From Cyanobacteria bacterium HKST-UBA02 (lineage in GTDB: Bacteria > Cyanobacteriota > Vampirovibrionia > Obscuribacterales > Obscuribacteraceae), in assembly GCA_020431945.1 (NCBI GenBank), contig JAGQHH010000031.1:1-18610 (forward strand): DNA of 18,610 nucleotides, given 5' to 3'. Of this stretch, positions 1 through 8,643 are shown piece by piece (position 1 is the stretch's first letter; the number at the start of each line of letters is the position of its first letter). Made by a program: the position numbers and the translations under genes. The notes under the pieces are model-generated. The model worked only from the letters and a program-made list of their open reading frames with translations. It made no database searches and was not told the origin of the DNA.

Positions 1-1270
1 CGAGGTTCTGAATACTGCCCGTGACGCCCACCGCTACGGAATAAAATTCGCCTCTCCCAAAATCGATATCAATGAGCTGAGGACCTGGAAAAACGGTGTC
101 CTGGACAAGCTCGCCGACGGTATCATCGGACTTTGCAAAGGTGCCAAGGTCGAGCGCCTGGTCGGCCGGGCCACCTTCATCGACTCCAAGAGCCTGCGGG
201 TGGACAGAGAAGGCGAGAGCAATGTCCGGGTGAAATTCAAGCATGCCATCATCGCCACCGGCTCGCGTCCCACGAAATTGCCCTCTCTTTTCAAGAAGGA
301 GAAGGACATGGAAAGCGACCTGATCATGGACTCCACCTCAGCCCTCGCTCTTGCCGATGTGCCCGGCAAACTGCTGGTCATCGGCGGCGGCTATATAGGT
401 CTCGAGATGGGCACCGTCTACGCCGCCCTGGGTAGCAAAGTGACGGTGGTGGAAATGACCGACGGTCTTCTTCCCGGCGTCGATCGCGATCTGGTCCGAC
501 CCCTTGCCACCAGATTGCAGGAAGATTTCGAAGCGATTCATCTCTCTACCCGGGTGGAATCCCTGGAAGTCAAAGGCAAGAAAGTAATCGCCGAAGTAAA
601 AGGCAGCGATGTCAACGGTCCCATGGAGTTCGACCGGGTTCTGATTGCCGTGGGTCGAGTGCCCAATAGCAGCGATCTCGGCCTCGAGGAGACCGAAGTG
701 AAGATCGACAAACATGGATTCATCGAAGTAGATCAGCTCTGCCGTACCGCCGACCGTCGTATCTATGCCATCGGCGACATCTCCGGCCAGCCCATGCTTG
801 CCCACCGGGCCATCCGCCAGGGTTTCGTAGCCGCCGAGGTGATTAGCGGCCTGCCTTCCGCCTTCGACCCGGCAGCCATACCGGCTGTGGTCTTCACCGA
901 GCCCGAAGTGGCCTGGTGCGGTCTCACCGACACCGAAGCCCGGGAGAAAGGTATAAAGGTGGGCACAGCCAAGTTTCCCTGGTCGGCTTCCGGTCGGGCC
1001 ATGACCCTGGCAGAGCCCAGCGGTATGACCAAAATCCTCTTCGACCCCGAGAGCCAGGCCGTCCTCGGTGTCGGAATGGTCGGCCCGCGTGCCGGCGACT
1101 TGATCGCCGAAGCGGTCCTGGCTATGGAAATGGGAGCTGTTCTCGAAGATCTGGCGGTGGCCATCCATGCCCATCCGACTCTCTCCGAGACCATCAATGA
1201 AGCAGCACTCTCAGCGCTCAGCCGCATCGAGAGACAGTCCAAAGCCGCAACTGCCGCTCAGAAAATCTAG
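1..1270 (+). CDS. lpdA: Dihydrolipoamide dehydrogenase (E3), 5'-truncated by window edge
   Basis: This flavoprotein reoxidises the dihydrolipoyl groups of pyruvate or other 2-oxoacid dehydrogenase complexes, passing electrons through a disulfide and FAD to NAD+. The reading frame is open from base 2, giving 422 visible residues. The family is usually about 460-475 aa, so roughly 50 N-terminal residues, including the FAD-binding GxGxxG and the redox CxxxxC, lie outside the window. Visible landmarks are the ATGSRP segment (about 257-274), the NAD-binding motif GGGYIG (383-400), the second FAD motif YAIGD (about 766-780), and the C-terminal interface signature HAHPTLSE (1166-1189) with the catalytic His (1172-1174) and its partner Glu (1187-1189). 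All key residues in the visible part are intact. Which 2-oxoacid complex it serves cannot be told because the upstream genes are outside the window. Confidence 0.96.
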   Translation, partial: EVLNTARDAHRYGIKFASPKIDINELRTWKNGVLDKLADGIIGLCKGAKVERLVGRATFIDSKSLRVDREGESNVRVKFKHAIIATGSRPTKLPSLFKKEKDMESDLIMDSTSALALADVPGKLLVIGGGYIGLEMGTVYAALGSKVTVVEMTDGLLPGVDRDLVRPLATRLQEDFEAIHLSTRVESLEVKGKKVIAEVKGSDVNGPMEFDRVLIAVGRVPNSSDLGLEETEVKIDKHGFIEVDQLCRTADRRIYAIGDISGQPMLAHRAIRQGFVAAEVISGLPSAFDPAAIPAVVFTEPEVAWCGLTDTEAREKGIKVGTAKFPWSASGRAMTLAEPSGMTKILFDPESQAVLGVGMVGPRAGDLIAEAVLAMEMGAVLEDLAVAIHAHPTLSETINEAALSALSRIERQSKAATAAQKI

Positions 1271-1313
1271 TAACAACAGGTTAGACCCTGAGGCCGGGCG
1301 TGGTACGTAGCTG

Positions 1314-1341
1314 ATTGGAGAGTCCTTCTGACGACTCCAAT
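1314..1341 (+). terminator. Hairpin after lpdA, weak terminator candidate
   Basis: ATTGGAG (1314-1320) pairs with CTCCAAT (1335-1341), and an inner GTC/GAC helix encloses a CTTCT loop. The sequence lies 43 bases after the lpdA stop. The following run (ATTTAACGTGTTT) is only moderately T-rich, so this is either a weak intrinsic terminator or another RNA structure in the leader of the next operon. Confidence 0.35.
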
Positions 1342-1363
1342 ATTTAACGTGTTTATCAGCCGC

Positions 1364-1392
1364 CTGACAGGAAAATATGACCTGGGTACATA
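1364..1392 (+). promoter_or_regulatory. Possible sigma70-type promoter for the coiled-coil operon
   Basis: CTGACA (1364-1369, 5 of 6 to the -35 consensus) is 17 bases from TACATA (1387-1392, only 3 of 6 to the -10). The heptamer GTACATA occurs twice here (1386-1392 and 1401-1407, period 15), so the second copy may be a second -10 element or part of a binding site. The start codon at 1435 has a good Shine-Dalgarno (GGGAGA, 4 bases before the ATG). Confidence 0.35.
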
Positions 1393-1434
1393 GAAAAATA
1401 GTACATAACAGTTGCTCCGGGATCGGGAGAAAAT

Positions 1435-2850
1435 ATGCCTGAGCCGCCACAAGCCAATACGGAATCCCTCAACTCGGCCCTCAACCTCTGGCAGGAAGCG
1501 GTAGAGAAAGCCAGCGTCGATCTGGACAAAATTGTCAACAACTCGATCAAGCAGCTCGAGAGCCTCGGCCAGGACCTGGAAGAAGCTCTCGCCTCCGAGC
1601 TCAAGCGAGCCTCCAGCAGGACGGAAGCCATCCTGGCTGCCGATGTGGACGAGCTTTCCTCCGGTAAAGACGAGCTCCAGGGACAGCTCACCGAATTCGA
1701 GCGCCAGCAGGTGGAGCGGATGCTTACCATTGCTCAGGAAGCCCGGGCGCGGATCGACACTCTGGTGATCGAGACCAAGACCGAGATAATGGAGCAGTTC
1801 CGGGACAACCTCAAAGACCTGACCAGGCTTCTGGAGAACCCGCGCTCCGGCTTCGACGATATGGAAGAATCCCGGGCCGCCTCCATCGATGAGGTTGTGG
1901 AGCAGGGCAAGCAGAAGACTTTAGCCCGAGAGAATGAAGCAAAAGAGAGCCTTGCCAGGAGCGCCGACGAGCTGGGAGAGGAAGTGGCCGGAGCGATTGC
2001 CGCCGGACGCGAGCGAATCGACCAGAAGCTGGAAGAGTACGGCAAGGGCTTCGACGAAAAGATCAAACAGGTCCTGGAGCAGCTCGATGACCTCGGCAGC
2101 GAAACCACCGATCTGTCATCGGCCATCGCCAGCCAGGGAGTGCAGAGAATCGAGCAGTGCCGGGACAAGAACGAGACATTCCTGGGCGATCATATCGAGG
2201 ACTTTTCCGGCTCGGTGGCGGAGCTCAAGAGCAAGTTCGAGAAAGAGCTCACCGACAAGACCGGTGAGAATCTATCGGTACACAGCCGCAGGCTCGAATA
2301 TCAGGTGTCGGAAGCCAAGGCGACAATCAATCATGTCACCAACGATGCTAACGCCAGAGTAGTCGGTATTCACAAGTCTTTCTACGGTCAGCTCAAACGC
2401 CTGGAGCGTCGCTATCAGGACCGCATCAAGAGACAGCTTGCCAAACTCGAGACAGTGATGGCGCAAGAGCGAGCGATTCCTACCGATTCCAAGGCGATGC
2501 TCTTGCGATCCAGGGAGGAGCTCTGCCAGAGGCTCGAGACCGAGCTCAAAGCCAGGGGCGGAGAGCTGGTCAAGTCGATCCGCAAGCAGGTGGAGCAACT
2601 CGAAGACGACTTCCGCCGGGCCAGTTCAAGCTCCAGCGAACGGGTAGACAGCATCAGGCTCCAGACCATCGAGTCCCTGGAAAAACAGGTCAGGATAATC
2701 AGGAGCGAGCTTGACCGGATCAATAAGTCTTTCCGCAGCGACCTGGCTCAGATCAGCTCGGAATTGCCGGAGATCGAAGAAAGAGGTCGGGTGGCAGCCA
2801 TGTCCGTGGCAGCCTATCGAGCATCAATGCTCGATCTCGAATCGGACTGA
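1435..2850 (+). CDS. Long coiled-coil protein A (471 aa), unrecognised family
   Basis: I do not recognise this family. After a short proline-containing N-terminus, nearly the whole protein is charged and helical (Glu, Lys, Arg, Leu, Gln, Ala, Ser) with heptad-like hydrophobic spacing. Rare prolines near residues 136, 349 and 445 probably mark breaks between coiled-coil segments. There is one Trp (residue 19) and two Cys (242 and 364). No signal peptide or membrane segment is visible, so it should be cytoplasmic. The start is supported by GGGAGA just upstream. It is first of three similar genes, 16 bases from the next. Composition resembles SMC arms, apolipoprotein-like and filament-forming coiled coils, but there is no Walker or ABC signature, so SMC/Rad50 function is unlikely. 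A structural or scaffold role is inference from composition and operon context. Confidence 0.88.
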   Translation: MPEPPQANTESLNSALNLWQEAVEKASVDLDKIVNNSIKQLESLGQDLEEALASELKRASSRTEAILAADVDELSSGKDELQGQLTEFERQQVERMLTIAQEARARIDTLVIETKTEIMEQFRDNLKDLTRLLENPRSGFDDMEESRAASIDEVVEQGKQKTLARENEAKESLARSADELGEEVAGAIAAGRERIDQKLEEYGKGFDEKIKQVLEQLDDLGSETTDLSSAIASQGVQRIEQCRDKNETFLGDHIEDFSGSVAELKSKFEKELTDKTGENLSVHSRRLEYQVSEAKATINHVTNDANARVVGIHKSFYGQLKRLERRYQDRIKRQLAKLETVMAQERAIPTDSKAMLLRSREELCQRLETELKARGGELVKSIRKQVEQLEDDFRRASSSSSERVDSIRLQTIESLEKQVRIIRSELDRINKSFRSDLAQISSELPEIEERGRVAAMSVAAYRASMLDLESD

Positions 2851-2866
2851 GAAGAGGTAGCAAGCG

Positions 2867-4210
2867 ATGACACTGGCCGGCAAAAAGCTTCAAACCATCT
2901 ACGATAACGGCACCGAGGCCCTGGCTGATATCGAGAACAAGACTCTCGCCAATCTCGATAAAGTCGGCAAAGCCGAAGACGAGAAACGCAATCGCGAGAT
3001 GACCTCCGATTCTCAGCGCCTGGAAGAGCGGGCCCGGGAGCTCGAGGCTGAGCTCAACGTAGCCATGGACCGTACCATATCCAAACTCGAAGAGCTCAAA
3101 GCCGAGCATGTCGAGAAGAGCAACCTGCACGCAGAGAAGCTCCAGGAGGAGCTGAAAGGCGCCGGCGAATCAATAAAGACCGCCCTGCAACAGCTTATCG
3201 ATGGAATGAGCGAGCAGCTCACCGACGTTCAGCAGGAGCTCTGCTACGAATATGACGCCGAATTCGAAGGCTCTGTGGTGAGCCTGGAGAATCAGAGCTT
3301 CGAGTCCAACAAGAATATTCGTACTCATTCTCAGAGCCTGGTGAACGGGCTTCAGCAAAAGCTCGATCAGAGCCTCTGGGAAACAAAAGGATCCGAGAAA
3401 CAGATAGTCGCATCCCTGTATAAGAATTACATGCAAAAGGCCTCGGCCATCGAGACTCATTTCGCCCAGATGCTGAAAACAATCTCGGAGAGCTTCAAAG
3501 AGCACTATGCCGAGCTGGAGAAAGAGTCCGGGCAGGCCGGCGAGAGCGTCTCCACCTCCGCCGAAGAAGCTCTGACCAGGCTCGATCAGGTCACCTCCGA
3601 GCTCGAGCGCGAAATCAACAGCTTTTTCGGCGAGATGATCCAGTCCTGCAGCAGCGAGCTGGATTCCGGGCTGGGAGCCATTACCCGGGACATCACCAGT
3701 TCTCATTCCCAGGCTACTGCCGGTCTCATCCAGAAATCGCAAGACTACAGCAGCAGTCTCCTCACCGCAGCGAACGCCGCCCGAGACAAGCTCAAGGCGT
3801 TCTGCCAGGAGAGCACTGCCGGCGCCGGCAAAGAGAAAGACCAGTTCCTGGAGCGGATGGACAGGAAGGTCGAAGAATCGCGCGCCCAGCGCCTGGAGCT
3901 CGAACAATCGAGAGAAGATGCCATCGAGACAATCCGGCAGGAGCTGGTCTCGATCCGTGATGAATACGAAGCAACCCTCACGACCCTTGCCGAAGAAGCT
4001 CAGGCAAAAGTGCAGGCGGTTACCCACGAGGTCGAGAGAGATGTCCGGGCCGCTCACAACCGTTGCGTCAGCAAGCTCGAGGAAGACGGAATGAGCGCTC
4101 GCCAGGAGATCGAGCTCGAAGTGGAGCGTCTCCTGAAACTGATCGCCGAGCATAAAGAGTCGGCGCTCAAAGAAATCGTAGCAGCAGCCGGTGTCGACCC
4201 GCACAAATAG
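2867..4210 (+). CDS. Long coiled-coil protein B (447 aa), almost proline-free
   Basis: I do not recognise this family. It is an acidic, Glu/Ser/Ala/Leu-rich helical protein with heptad-like periodicity from end to end. No proline occurs before residue 445 (in the terminal GVDPHK), which is compatible with one very long uninterrupted rod. There is no signal peptide, membrane segment or nucleotide-binding motif. The start follows GAAGAGG at about 9-10 bases. It sits 16 bases after gene A and 14 before gene C, so the three are very probably co-transcribed and their products may interact. A patch at about residues 182-215 with aromatic residues (LYKNY, HFAQML, HYAEL) loosely resembles aromatic-containing stretches of A (about 315-340) and of the C-terminal coil of C. 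This hints at common ancestry, but it is eye alignment only. Confidence 0.88.
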   Translation: MTLAGKKLQTIYDNGTEALADIENKTLANLDKVGKAEDEKRNREMTSDSQRLEERARELEAELNVAMDRTISKLEELKAEHVEKSNLHAEKLQEELKGAGESIKTALQQLIDGMSEQLTDVQQELCYEYDAEFEGSVVSLENQSFESNKNIRTHSQSLVNGLQQKLDQSLWETKGSEKQIVASLYKNYMQKASAIETHFAQMLKTISESFKEHYAELEKESGQAGESVSTSAEEALTRLDQVTSELEREINSFFGEMIQSCSSELDSGLGAITRDITSSHSQATAGLIQKSQDYSSSLLTAANAARDKLKAFCQESTAGAGKEKDQFLERMDRKVEESRAQRLELEQSREDAIETIRQELVSIRDEYEATLTTLAEEAQAKVQAVTHEVERDVRAAHNRCVSKLEEDGMSARQEIELEVERLLKLIAEHKESALKEIVAAAGVDPHK

Positions 4211-4224
4211 ACCAGGAATAAAAA

Positions 4225-7200
4225 ATGCATTCGATGCTCCGCCAAAACCAGATCAGACTCCAGGACGTTAGGCCTTTCGTTCGAACGTTCGATCGCAAGA
4301 ATCCGGTGCTGAGCCCGCAAGAATGGGCGACCAGGGAAGGCAGCCTCTTCGATGCCGGCATGCTGGTTTTCCTCCTCGAGCCGGCAAGACGTCCGCCGGG
4401 TCTGACATCCTTCGCCGCCCGCCAGCAGGAAGCCGACGGCGGCGGTGGCGGCGGCAGCGACCTCTTTCGCGTCAAAGACCTGTCCATCATCCTCGACAAA
4501 GTCGAAGGTAAATCCTGGGCCCTCAATATCACTCCCAGCGCTTACGAGCGACGCTTCCTCGACGCCCTCTTCCGAGACAAGGCTACCAAGTCGGTTCTGG
4601 ACGGAGTCGATTTCAATTATCTGGTGGCGAAGCCCCGCCAGGAGTTGAGCCGCTCGCAGATAAAAGAGCTGGTCCAGCTTTCTGAGATATATAAGGATGG
4701 GGGCTCTCGACGGACCCTGGCCCAGGAAGGCGAAGGTCCCGAAGAACCAGCCAAGGCGCTTCTTGCTTTCCTCGGCGTGGACTGGAGCTCCGCCGGTGCC
4801 AAGCCGGTCATCGAGATTGGCACCATAGCGCACCTGATTTTCTCCCCTGAGGGACAGCAAGAGCATCCTCTCAGACATCAGCTTAAAACCAATTTCAGCG
4901 CCATCCTTACTTCCGAGACCCTCGGGGAAGCAGTCCAAACCGAGGCCCCTGAAGAGCCGAAACTGGTCGAGCTGGGCACCGTGGATCCGGGACTGGTGAT
5001 GACCGAGCTGGTACCTGAGGACCTCAATGCCTTCGCCTCGCAATCCGAGCCAGTGCCACCACCGGTAGAGACACCTGCTCCTTCACCTTCCGGGCCGCCT
5101 CCGGAATTCGCCGCTCTCGGCGAGCAACCTTCGCCCTTTTCGAATCTTGGACTTTCCGAGCCTTCCATGCCGGACTTCTCACCGGTGGACAACGGTTTGC
5201 AGCCTGTTCCTCTCGAGCCGCCCGCATACCAACCGGAACCGCCTCAACCCGTCGAGCCCGAACCCATCGCCTATCAGCCCGAGCCTCAGCCCGTCGAGCC
5301 AGAACCCGTCGTCTATCAGCCCGAGCCTCAGCCCGTCGAGCCCGAGCCTGTGGAAGCAGAAGAGCCCGTTGAAGCCGTACCGATACCGGCATGGTATCTG
5401 CTCTCCCACGACCTCGAAAAAATGAACGCCCCGGTCCCGGTCGCGGCTCCCGCCGAACCCGAGCCGAAAAAAGACTATTCCGAGCAGTTCTTTCAAGATG
5501 TCCAGGAAGGCTCGGCCGGTCCGCAGGCTGCCCCGGTCGAAGCCGACAGCGAGCCGATCGCAATCGAAAATGCCGACACGGCAGCTCGTGTGGAAGATTT
5601 CAACCATGATATCTTCGAAGCCGCAGGAGCAAGAAGCTCCATCGAAATCAATCCGGAGGCGGACGTCGTCCGACAACCAGTCCAGCAGCCGCCCTCTGAG
5701 TTCGAACCACTGGATACTGCCGCCGACTTCAGCCGACCGATAGAGCAAGTCGAGCCACCGATTCAGCCCCTGCCCGATCAATCCGCCAGCCTCTCCACCG
5801 AAAATCGAGAATCGAGCGGTCTCTTCGACAGGCTCACCAGCCACCTCGCCGAGGAAGGTCCTCCCGGCGCCCCGGACACACCCGCCCAGGGCGAAGCGCA
5901 GCCGAAACCCCAGGGTCCCCCCACCAATCTCATGGACATGCTTACCGCCGACAGCGAAGTCTTCAGCATGACCAGCGCCCCCTCCTCGAAGATTCAAGAA
6001 GGCGAGGTCCCAATTGAGTCCCCAAGCGCCGGCCAGGGTGCCCAGGATGCTGACTACGACAAGCTCGCCGAGGCTCTTAACGGACTGATCGACGTCGATG
6101 CGAAGATGGAGCCCGTTCAAGGAGAGCCCGGGGCGCAAGACGTACCCGGAGACATCATGTCCGCCCTCGATCAGCTCGACGGCGAAGAGTCCGAGCCACC
6201 GGCCCCCTGGCAAAAACTCGCCCCCCAGGAGCCTACCTTCGAGACCCAGGAGATGTCATCCTTCGTTCCTGACTTGCAGTTCTCGGTCAGAGAGCAAGAA
6301 GAGTCCATCGCCGAGCCTGCACCAGAAGCGATACCACAGGCGGAGACACCGCTTATACCGGAAGAGCAAGTTGCAGAACCCGAGCTCATTCCTGAGCCGG
6401 AGCTTATTCCCGAGCCCGAGCTTATTCCAGAACCCGAGCTTATTCCAGAACCCGAGCTTATTCCAGAGCCCGAGCTTATTCCCGAGCCCGAGCTTATCCC
6501 AGAGCCGGAACCTGAGCTAATTCCCGAGCCCGAGCTTATCCCAGAGCCGGAAGCGATCATCACACCTCCTCCGCCGGCACCGGAACCGGAACCCCTGCCC
6601 GAGCCGGAAGCGATCATCACCCCGCCTCCGCCTGTCGAGCCCGAGCTCATTCCCGAGCCAGAGCCGGAGCCTGCTGTCGTAGCCGAATCGGAATTGGAAC
6701 CCGTAGCCGAACTAATTCCTGAGCCGGAAGCGATTATCACGCCGCCTCCTCCGGTTCTTCCGGAGCCCGTGCCGGCGCCCGTTTCCGAGCCGGAAGTGAT
6801 TATCACACCGCCGCCGCAAGAACCGGAACCGGTAGCAGAAGTGGTGCCGGAGCCGGAAGCAGAACCCGAACCGTTGCAGCCGGCAGAGCCTGCCCCCTCG
6901 CTGTTTTCGACACCTCCGGCAGCTCTCACAGAGCCTGAGCCTGAGCCTGAACCTGAACCCGAGCCTGAACCTGAACCCGAGCCTGAACCTGAGCCGGCAC
7001 CACCAGCCCCGGTAGCACAGCCAGTCGCCGCCTCGGTCCCTGTTCAACCGGCGATGGAGCCGAAACTGGTCATCTCCGAATCGGCGCGATTCATGGCGAG
7101 ACTGAACCAGCGCCTCACAGAAGCCGAGAAAAAGCTCGATCAGAAGAGCGAGCAAGCCATCGAGCGGATGACAGCCAGGCTTCACGAGCTGACCCGGGCA

Positions 7201-8424
7201 GCCGAAGAAATCGAGAAGGAGAGAGAGAGAAAATCGGCAGAGCTGGGCGCCAGCTACAAGAAGCATCTCGAGGCGGTAGTCGACCAGATCAAGAACCGAA
7301 TCATCGAAGCCTCCGATGGTGCTCGCAAGGAATTCGACAAGTTCTTCATGGAAGCCACAGCCGAAGTAGAGGCCATGAACGAAGAGCTCGTCTCTACGCT
7401 TCGCTATGCCGACCACCGCGCCCGGTCCGACTCGGAGACCCTCACCGAGACCACCAGGAAAAATGTCGATCAGCACATCGAGCAAAAAGTCGAGGAATAC
7501 AACACCCGCACAGACTACGTCTGCGAACTTCTCGATTCCACCACTCACTACTATCGCAAACAGCTCCAGGAGCGCTTCCAGCGTTTCAAAGCCCGGATGA
7601 GCGAAGAGCTCGATTCGATCCAGAGCTCCCTGGATCGCAATGTCAGGTCCATGACCGAAGAGATAGACGGATCCTGGGACAGAGCCTCGGAGAAGCTCAA
7701 ATCGAGCCACGAAGAGTTCGAGCAGACAGCCAATCATCTCGTCCGCAACTGCGAGATAGACCTGGACCGCGAGATCAAGCGCGCCTATGTCGAGCAGATT
7801 CTTCCGAAGATCCTGGACAACAAGGCGATCTTCCGGGCCATGCTCCAGGATATGGGACGCAATTTCGAGGAGCAGTCGGAGAAGATTATCGACGAGCATG
7901 TCCATGGTCTCGAGAAAAATATCGAGATCGCCAAGGCGGAGCTAAACAGAGTCGTCTTCAAATGCCTGACGGACATAGAGACTGTCGGACAGGGACAGAG
8001 GAGCGACCTGGACGAGCTCTTCAACAGCACCAATAGCAGGCTGCTCCAGATGACCGAGGAGATCGAGACCAAGCTCGTCGAAAGCAGAGCAGACATCGAA
8101 AGAAACCAGACAGCCTGCAGACAGCTCACCGAGTCGTCTTCAGCCGAAGAAGACCCATCCCTGAGCAGGGAACGCACCAAAACGAAGAGCACTCTCAGCG
8201 AGGTGCGCACCAAAGCCGACAATAGCCTGGAAGAAGCCATCGGCACGAGCTGCCTGCATCTGGACCAGCTCAGCGAGCAGCTTCAGAAGGATCTCAACAA
8301 ACAAAGAACCGACTGGACCGGTCAGGTGAAGGGAAGCGGAGAAGACGGCATCAATGCTGTTCGCAAAGCGCTTCAAGACGCCTTCCAGGCCATCGAAATC
8401 GCCCGGGAGAAATATATGGAATAG
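4225..8424 (+). CDS. Giant three-part scaffold-like protein C (1399 aa): N-terminal domain, Pro/Glu linker, coiled-coil tail
   Basis: I do not recognise this family. Residues 1-250 look globular, with hydrophobic stretches such as GMLVFLLEP and [12 protein letters not shown], and contain a run of six glycines (72-77). About 265-946 is a low-complexity Pro/Glu-rich linker with tandem 14-residue, [15 protein letters not shown] and Glu-Pro repeats. Its first half is interrupted by short amphipathic islands (for example [10 protein letters not shown] and [13 protein letters not shown]). From about 947 to the end it is charged coiled coil like proteins A and B. No signal peptide or membrane segment is seen. 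The start is supported by AGGA, 7 bases upstream. The linker would be extended and highly acidic, separating the N-terminal domain from the rod. This is architecture typical of a scaffold or spacer, but the function is unknown. Confidence 0.9.
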   Translation: MHSMLRQNQIRLQDVRPFVRTFDRKNPVLSPQEWATREGSLFDAGMLVFLLEPARRPPGLTSFAARQQEADGGGGGGSDLFRVKDLSIILDKVEGKSWALNITPSAYERRFLDALFRDKATKSVLDGVDFNYLVAKPRQELSRSQIKELVQLSEIYKDGGSRRTLAQEGEGPEEPAKALLAFLGVDWSSAGAKPVIEIGTIAHLIFSPEGQQEHPLRHQLKTNFSAILTSETLGEAVQTEAPEEPKLVELGTVDPGLVMTELVPEDLNAFASQSEPVPPPVETPAPSPSGPPPEFAALGEQPSPFSNLGLSEPSMPDFSPVDNGLQPVPLEPPAYQPEPPQPVEPEPIAYQPEPQPVEPEPVVYQPEPQPVEPEPVEAEEPVEAVPIPAWYLLSHDLEKMNAPVPVAAPAEPEPKKDYSEQFFQDVQEGSAGPQAAPVEADSEPIAIENADTAARVEDFNHDIFEAAGARSSIEINPEADVVRQPVQQPPSEFEPLDTAADFSRPIEQVEPPIQPLPDQSASLSTENRESSGLFDRLTSHLAEEGPPGAPDTPAQGEAQPKPQGPPTNLMDMLTADSEVFSMTSAPSSKIQEGEVPIESPSAGQGAQDADYDKLAEALNGLIDVDAKMEPVQGEPGAQDVPGDIMSALDQLDGEESEPPAPWQKLAPQEPTFETQEMSSFVPDLQFSVREQEESIAEPAPEAIPQAETPLIPEEQVAEPELIPEPELIPEPELIPEPELIPEPELIPEPELIPEPELIPEPEPELIPEPELIPEPEAIITPPPPAPEPEPLPEPEAIITPPPPVEPELIPEPEPEPAVVAESELEPVAELIPEPEAIITPPPPVLPEPVPAPVSEPEVIITPPPQEPEPVAEVVPEPEAEPEPLQPAEPAPSLFSTPPAALTEPEPEPEPEPEPEPEPEPEPEPAPPAPVAQPVAASVPVQPAMEPKLVISESARFMARLNQRLTEAEKKLDQKSEQAIERMTARLHELTRAAEEIEKERERKSAELGASYKKHLEAVVDQIKNRIIEASDGARKEFDKFFMEATAEVEAMNEELVSTLRYADHRARSDSETLTETTRKNVDQHIEQKVEEYNTRTDYVCELLDSTTHYYRKQLQERFQRFKARMSEELDSIQSSLDRNVRSMTEEIDGSWDRASEKLKSSHEEFEQTANHLVRNCEIDLDREIKRAYVEQILPKILDNKAIFRAMLQDMGRNFEEQSEKIIDEHVHGLEKNIEIAKAELNRVVFKCLTDIETVGQGQRSDLDELFNSTNSRLLQMTEEIETKLVESRADIERNQTACRQLTESSSAEEDPSLSRERTKTKSTLSEVRTKADNSLEEAIGTSCLHLDQLSEQLQKDLNKQRTDWTGQVKGSGEDGINAVRKALQDAFQAIEIAREKYME
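5227..5352 (+). repeat. Three tandem 42-bp repeats (14-aa YQPEP unit) in gene C
   Basis: Three consecutive in-frame units encode YQPEPxQPVEPEPxx-type 14-mers (residues about 335-376). Copies 2 and 3 are nearly identical at the DNA level, and copy 1 is more diverged. This suggests stepwise duplication. Confidence 0.8.
6382..6549 (+). repeat. Tandem 18-bp repeat array encoding ELIPEP hexapeptides
   Basis: Nine ELIP units follow one another from residue 720, most with the nucleotide unit GAGCTTATTCCAGAACCC or close variants. One unit has a two-residue Glu-Pro insertion. Isolated copies recur near 6640 and 6710. The length is a multiple of three throughout, so copy-number changes would leave the frame open. 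Confidence 0.85.
6544..6816 (+). repeat. Four dispersed [10 protein letters not shown] repeats in gene C
   Basis: A 30-base unit encoding EPE[AV]IITPPP begins at 6544, 6601, 6721 and 6787. The spacers are Pro/Glu-rich and unequal (periods 57, 120 and 66). The conserved hydrophobic AIIT core inside a disordered linker looks like a repeated short binding motif, but no partner can be named. Confidence 0.75.
6931..6996 (+). repeat. Eleven consecutive Glu-Pro dipeptides
   Basis: The sequence alternates GAG/GAA and CCT/CCC/CCG codons to give (EP)11 just before the coiled-coil tail. Such (EP)n tracts form stiff extended spacers, and here it would join the linker to the rod. Confidence 0.85.
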
Positions 8425-8439
8425 CCCGGCGGAGCGGCG

Positions 8440-8454
8440 ATCGAACGGTTCGAT
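8440..8454. repeat. Perfect inverted repeat ATCGAACGGTTCGAT
   Basis: It has 6-bp arms around CGG, 15 bases after the stop of gene C. The loop is small and no T-tract follows, so it could be a weak 3' hairpin or a protein-binding palindrome. Confidence 0.3.
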
Positions 8455-8521
8455 AGAAAAGTTAATTTGCGCCCCGGGGAATTCAACCAGGAAACGAGTC
8501 AGGCGCCTGCTTTCAAGACAG

Positions 8522-8537
8522 GGTCCGGTTTCGGACC
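8522..8537 (+). terminator. GC-rich hairpin after the coiled-coil operon, possible terminator
   Basis: GGTCCG and CGGACC form a 6-bp stem around GTTT. The following bases (GAGTTAATCTTGATT) are only partly T-rich. Its position, directly upstream of a promoter candidate, fits an operon boundary. Confidence 0.35.
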
Positions 8538-8546
8538 GAGTTAATC

Positions 8547-8575
8547 TTGATTCGCGTTTAGTAAGTTCCGATAAA
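8547..8575 (+). promoter_or_regulatory. Putative sigma70-type promoter for the 8644-10174 gene pair
   Basis: TTGATT (8547-8552, 4 of 6) is separated by exactly 17 bases from GATAAA (8570-8575, 4 of 6). Predicted transcription starts near 8582, upstream of the strong Shine-Dalgarno at 8590. Confidence 0.5.
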
Positions 8576-8589
8576 AGGGCATAGGGGTG

Positions 8590-8600
8590 TAAGGAGGTGA
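8590..8600 (+). promoter_or_regulatory. Perfect Shine-Dalgarno sequence without a matching main start codon
   Basis: TAAGGAGGTGA is a full complement to the usual 16S 3' end, but the nearest start of the long reading frame is the GTG at 8644, over 40 bases on. An ATG at 8616 opens only a 30-codon frame (to 8708), and a GTG lies inside the site itself (8597). It may drive a leader peptide, or the real gene start may be obscured by a frame change. Confidence 0.55.
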
Positions 8601-8643
8601 ATCTGGCTGACACATATGAGAAATCCTGGTTTCCTCACAAGAG

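Noticed and set aside
3170..4204. 344-codon minus-strand open frame opposite gene B
   Set aside because: It arises from strong codon bias of the coiled-coil gene, has no recognisable domain, and overlaps the convincing plus-strand gene completely.
1435..4210. SMC/Rad50/MukB-type ATPase
   Set aside because: The coils are of the right kind, but no Walker A, signature or Walker B motif occurs in A or B, nor at the ends of C.
4281..4292. Perfect 12-base palindrome TCGAACGTTCGA
   Set aside because: It lies inside the coding start of gene C and encodes ordinary residues. It loosely resembles the inverted repeat at 8440-8454, but two imperfectly related copies are not enough to call a site.
6171..7905. 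Long minus-strand open frames opposite gene C (252 and 397 codons), rich in Gly/Ser or Leu/Arg
   Set aside because: They are mirror products of the Glu-Pro repeats and the biased coiled-coil codons on the plus strand. The plus frame is longer, has a good ribosome site and continuous structure.
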